Assembly (NCBI GenBank): GCA_011390205.1 | Contig: JAABSX010000012.1 | Location: forward strand, 29,923-93,922 | DNA: 64,000 bases | Reading direction: 5' to 3' | DNA from: Microscillaceae bacterium | GTDB lineage: Bacteria; Bacteroidota; Bacteroidia; Cytophagales; Microscillaceae | Part shown: piece by piece, positions 63,582 to 64,000 of the stretch | How positions within the stretch are numbered: the stretch's first letter is position 1 | Layout of the letters: each line of letters opens with the position of its first letter | Notes under the pieces: model-generated | Told to the model about the DNA's origin: nothing | What the model saw: only the letters and a program-made list of their open reading frames with translations | Databases searched by the model: none | Program-made: the position numbers and the translations under genes

Positions 63582-64000
63582 ATGAATATGATAGAAAAAA
63601 TATTAAAAAACCGTATCCTCGTGCTAGATGGTGCCATGGGGACAATGATTCAGAGGTACAAACTCAGCGAAGAAGACTACCGTGGAGATAGATTTAAAAG
63701 CTATCCACATTCACTCAAAGGCAACAATGATTTGCTGACGCTGACACAGCCCAAAATTATCAAAGAAATTCACGCTGCTTTTTTAGAGGCAGGGGCAGAT
63801 ATATTAGAAACCAATACTTTTAGCTGTACTTCCATCGCCATGGCTGATTACCACATGGAAGACCTCGTCTATGAGCTGAACTATGAGGGGGCTAGAATAG
63901 CCCGTGAAGTCGCTGACGAGTTTACACGTAAAAATCCTGATAAACCTCGCTTTGTGGCAGGCTCAATAGGCCCTACCAACCGTACGGCTTCGCTCTCACC
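63582..64000 (+). CDS. metH: methionine synthase, cobalamin-dependent (5' part)
   Basis: 139 residues are visible before the right edge. It opens [18 protein letters not shown] and [25 protein letters not shown], then [24 protein letters not shown] and [16 protein letters not shown]. These are the signature blocks of the homocysteine-binding domain of MetH. Length, other domains and the C-terminus lie outside. The SAM-I riboswitch upstream supports its role in methionine biosynthesis. Met3 (63588) is an alternative start. Confidence 0.93.
   Translation, partial: MNMIEKILKNRILVLDGAMGTMIQRYKLSEEDYRGDRFKSYPHSLKGNNDLLTLTQPKIIKEIHAAFLEAGADILETNTFSCTSIAMADYHMEDLVYELNYEGARIAREVADEFTRKNPDKPRFVAGSIGPTNRTASLS

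Overview
The window comes from a chromosome of a member of the Bacteroidota, most likely of the Cytophagales type. By eye it is AT-rich, with few Shine-Dalgarno sequences. Several -7 boxes of the TAnnTTTG type precede genes. The window also has families typical of the phylum: DUF5606, DUF4175, DUF4230, a secreted protein with a gliding-motility/T9SS type B C-terminus, and 7TM-DISM and SpoIIE signalling proteins. I cannot name a species.

Layout. 1-10.0 kb: an MscS channel (cut by the left edge), small membrane proteins, a GbsR/MarR-like regulator convergent with a solitary PrkA-like AAA+ kinase, then a leftward run with DUF5606, engB, a TrmH-type rRNA methyltransferase, an SGNH hydrolase and a secreted esterase. 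10-23 kb: carA, a MacB/LolD-type ABC ATPase, a GT2 glycosyltransferase, a MarR regulator, ppk2, an APC permease overlapping lepB, a conserved 503-residue protein of unknown function, and gpmI. 23-33.5 kb: a LemA-like protein, the DUF4175 / RsbW-like ATPase / ybeY operon, trpS, sucD, murF and an orphan McrC. 33.8-40.6 kb: a 7TM-DISM/SpoIIE phosphatase, a zinc-ribbon coiled-coil protein, a degenerate secreted amidohydrolase and a DUF4230 protein. 40.8-42.1 kb: one IS110-family insertion sequence. 42-50 kb: two secreted proteins and fatty-acid beta-oxidation genes (thiolase, FadJ-like multienzyme, enoyl-CoA hydratase). 50-64 kb: an SNF2 helicase, lipoproteins, a response regulator, an HSL-type esterase, ffh, a 3-hydroxyacyl-CoA dehydrogenase, a second SpoIIE phosphatase, a PLD-like protein, and a SAM-I riboswitch in front of metH (cut by the right edge).

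The most interesting object is the IS110 element. Its 5' non-coding end (about 40868-41048) folds into three consecutive hairpins. The second and third have an internal loop on each side, the architecture described for IS110 bridge RNAs. All four loop strands match the DNA they should recognise: the left target (8 of 9 plus a G-T wobble), the right target (6 of 6), the right end of the element (7 of 7) and its left end (4 of 4). All four converge on one duplicated CC core, so I can place the element at 40816-42110 and read its target as AACACCAA-CC-ACGG. The transposase frame lacks a good start codon and looks shifted by one base near an A6 run.

Most other genes are housekeeping. Beta-oxidation genes are spread over 45.6-50.1 and 59.1-60.1 kb. 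Two SpoIIE phosphatases plus an RsbW-like kinase suggest a partner-switching regulatory layer.
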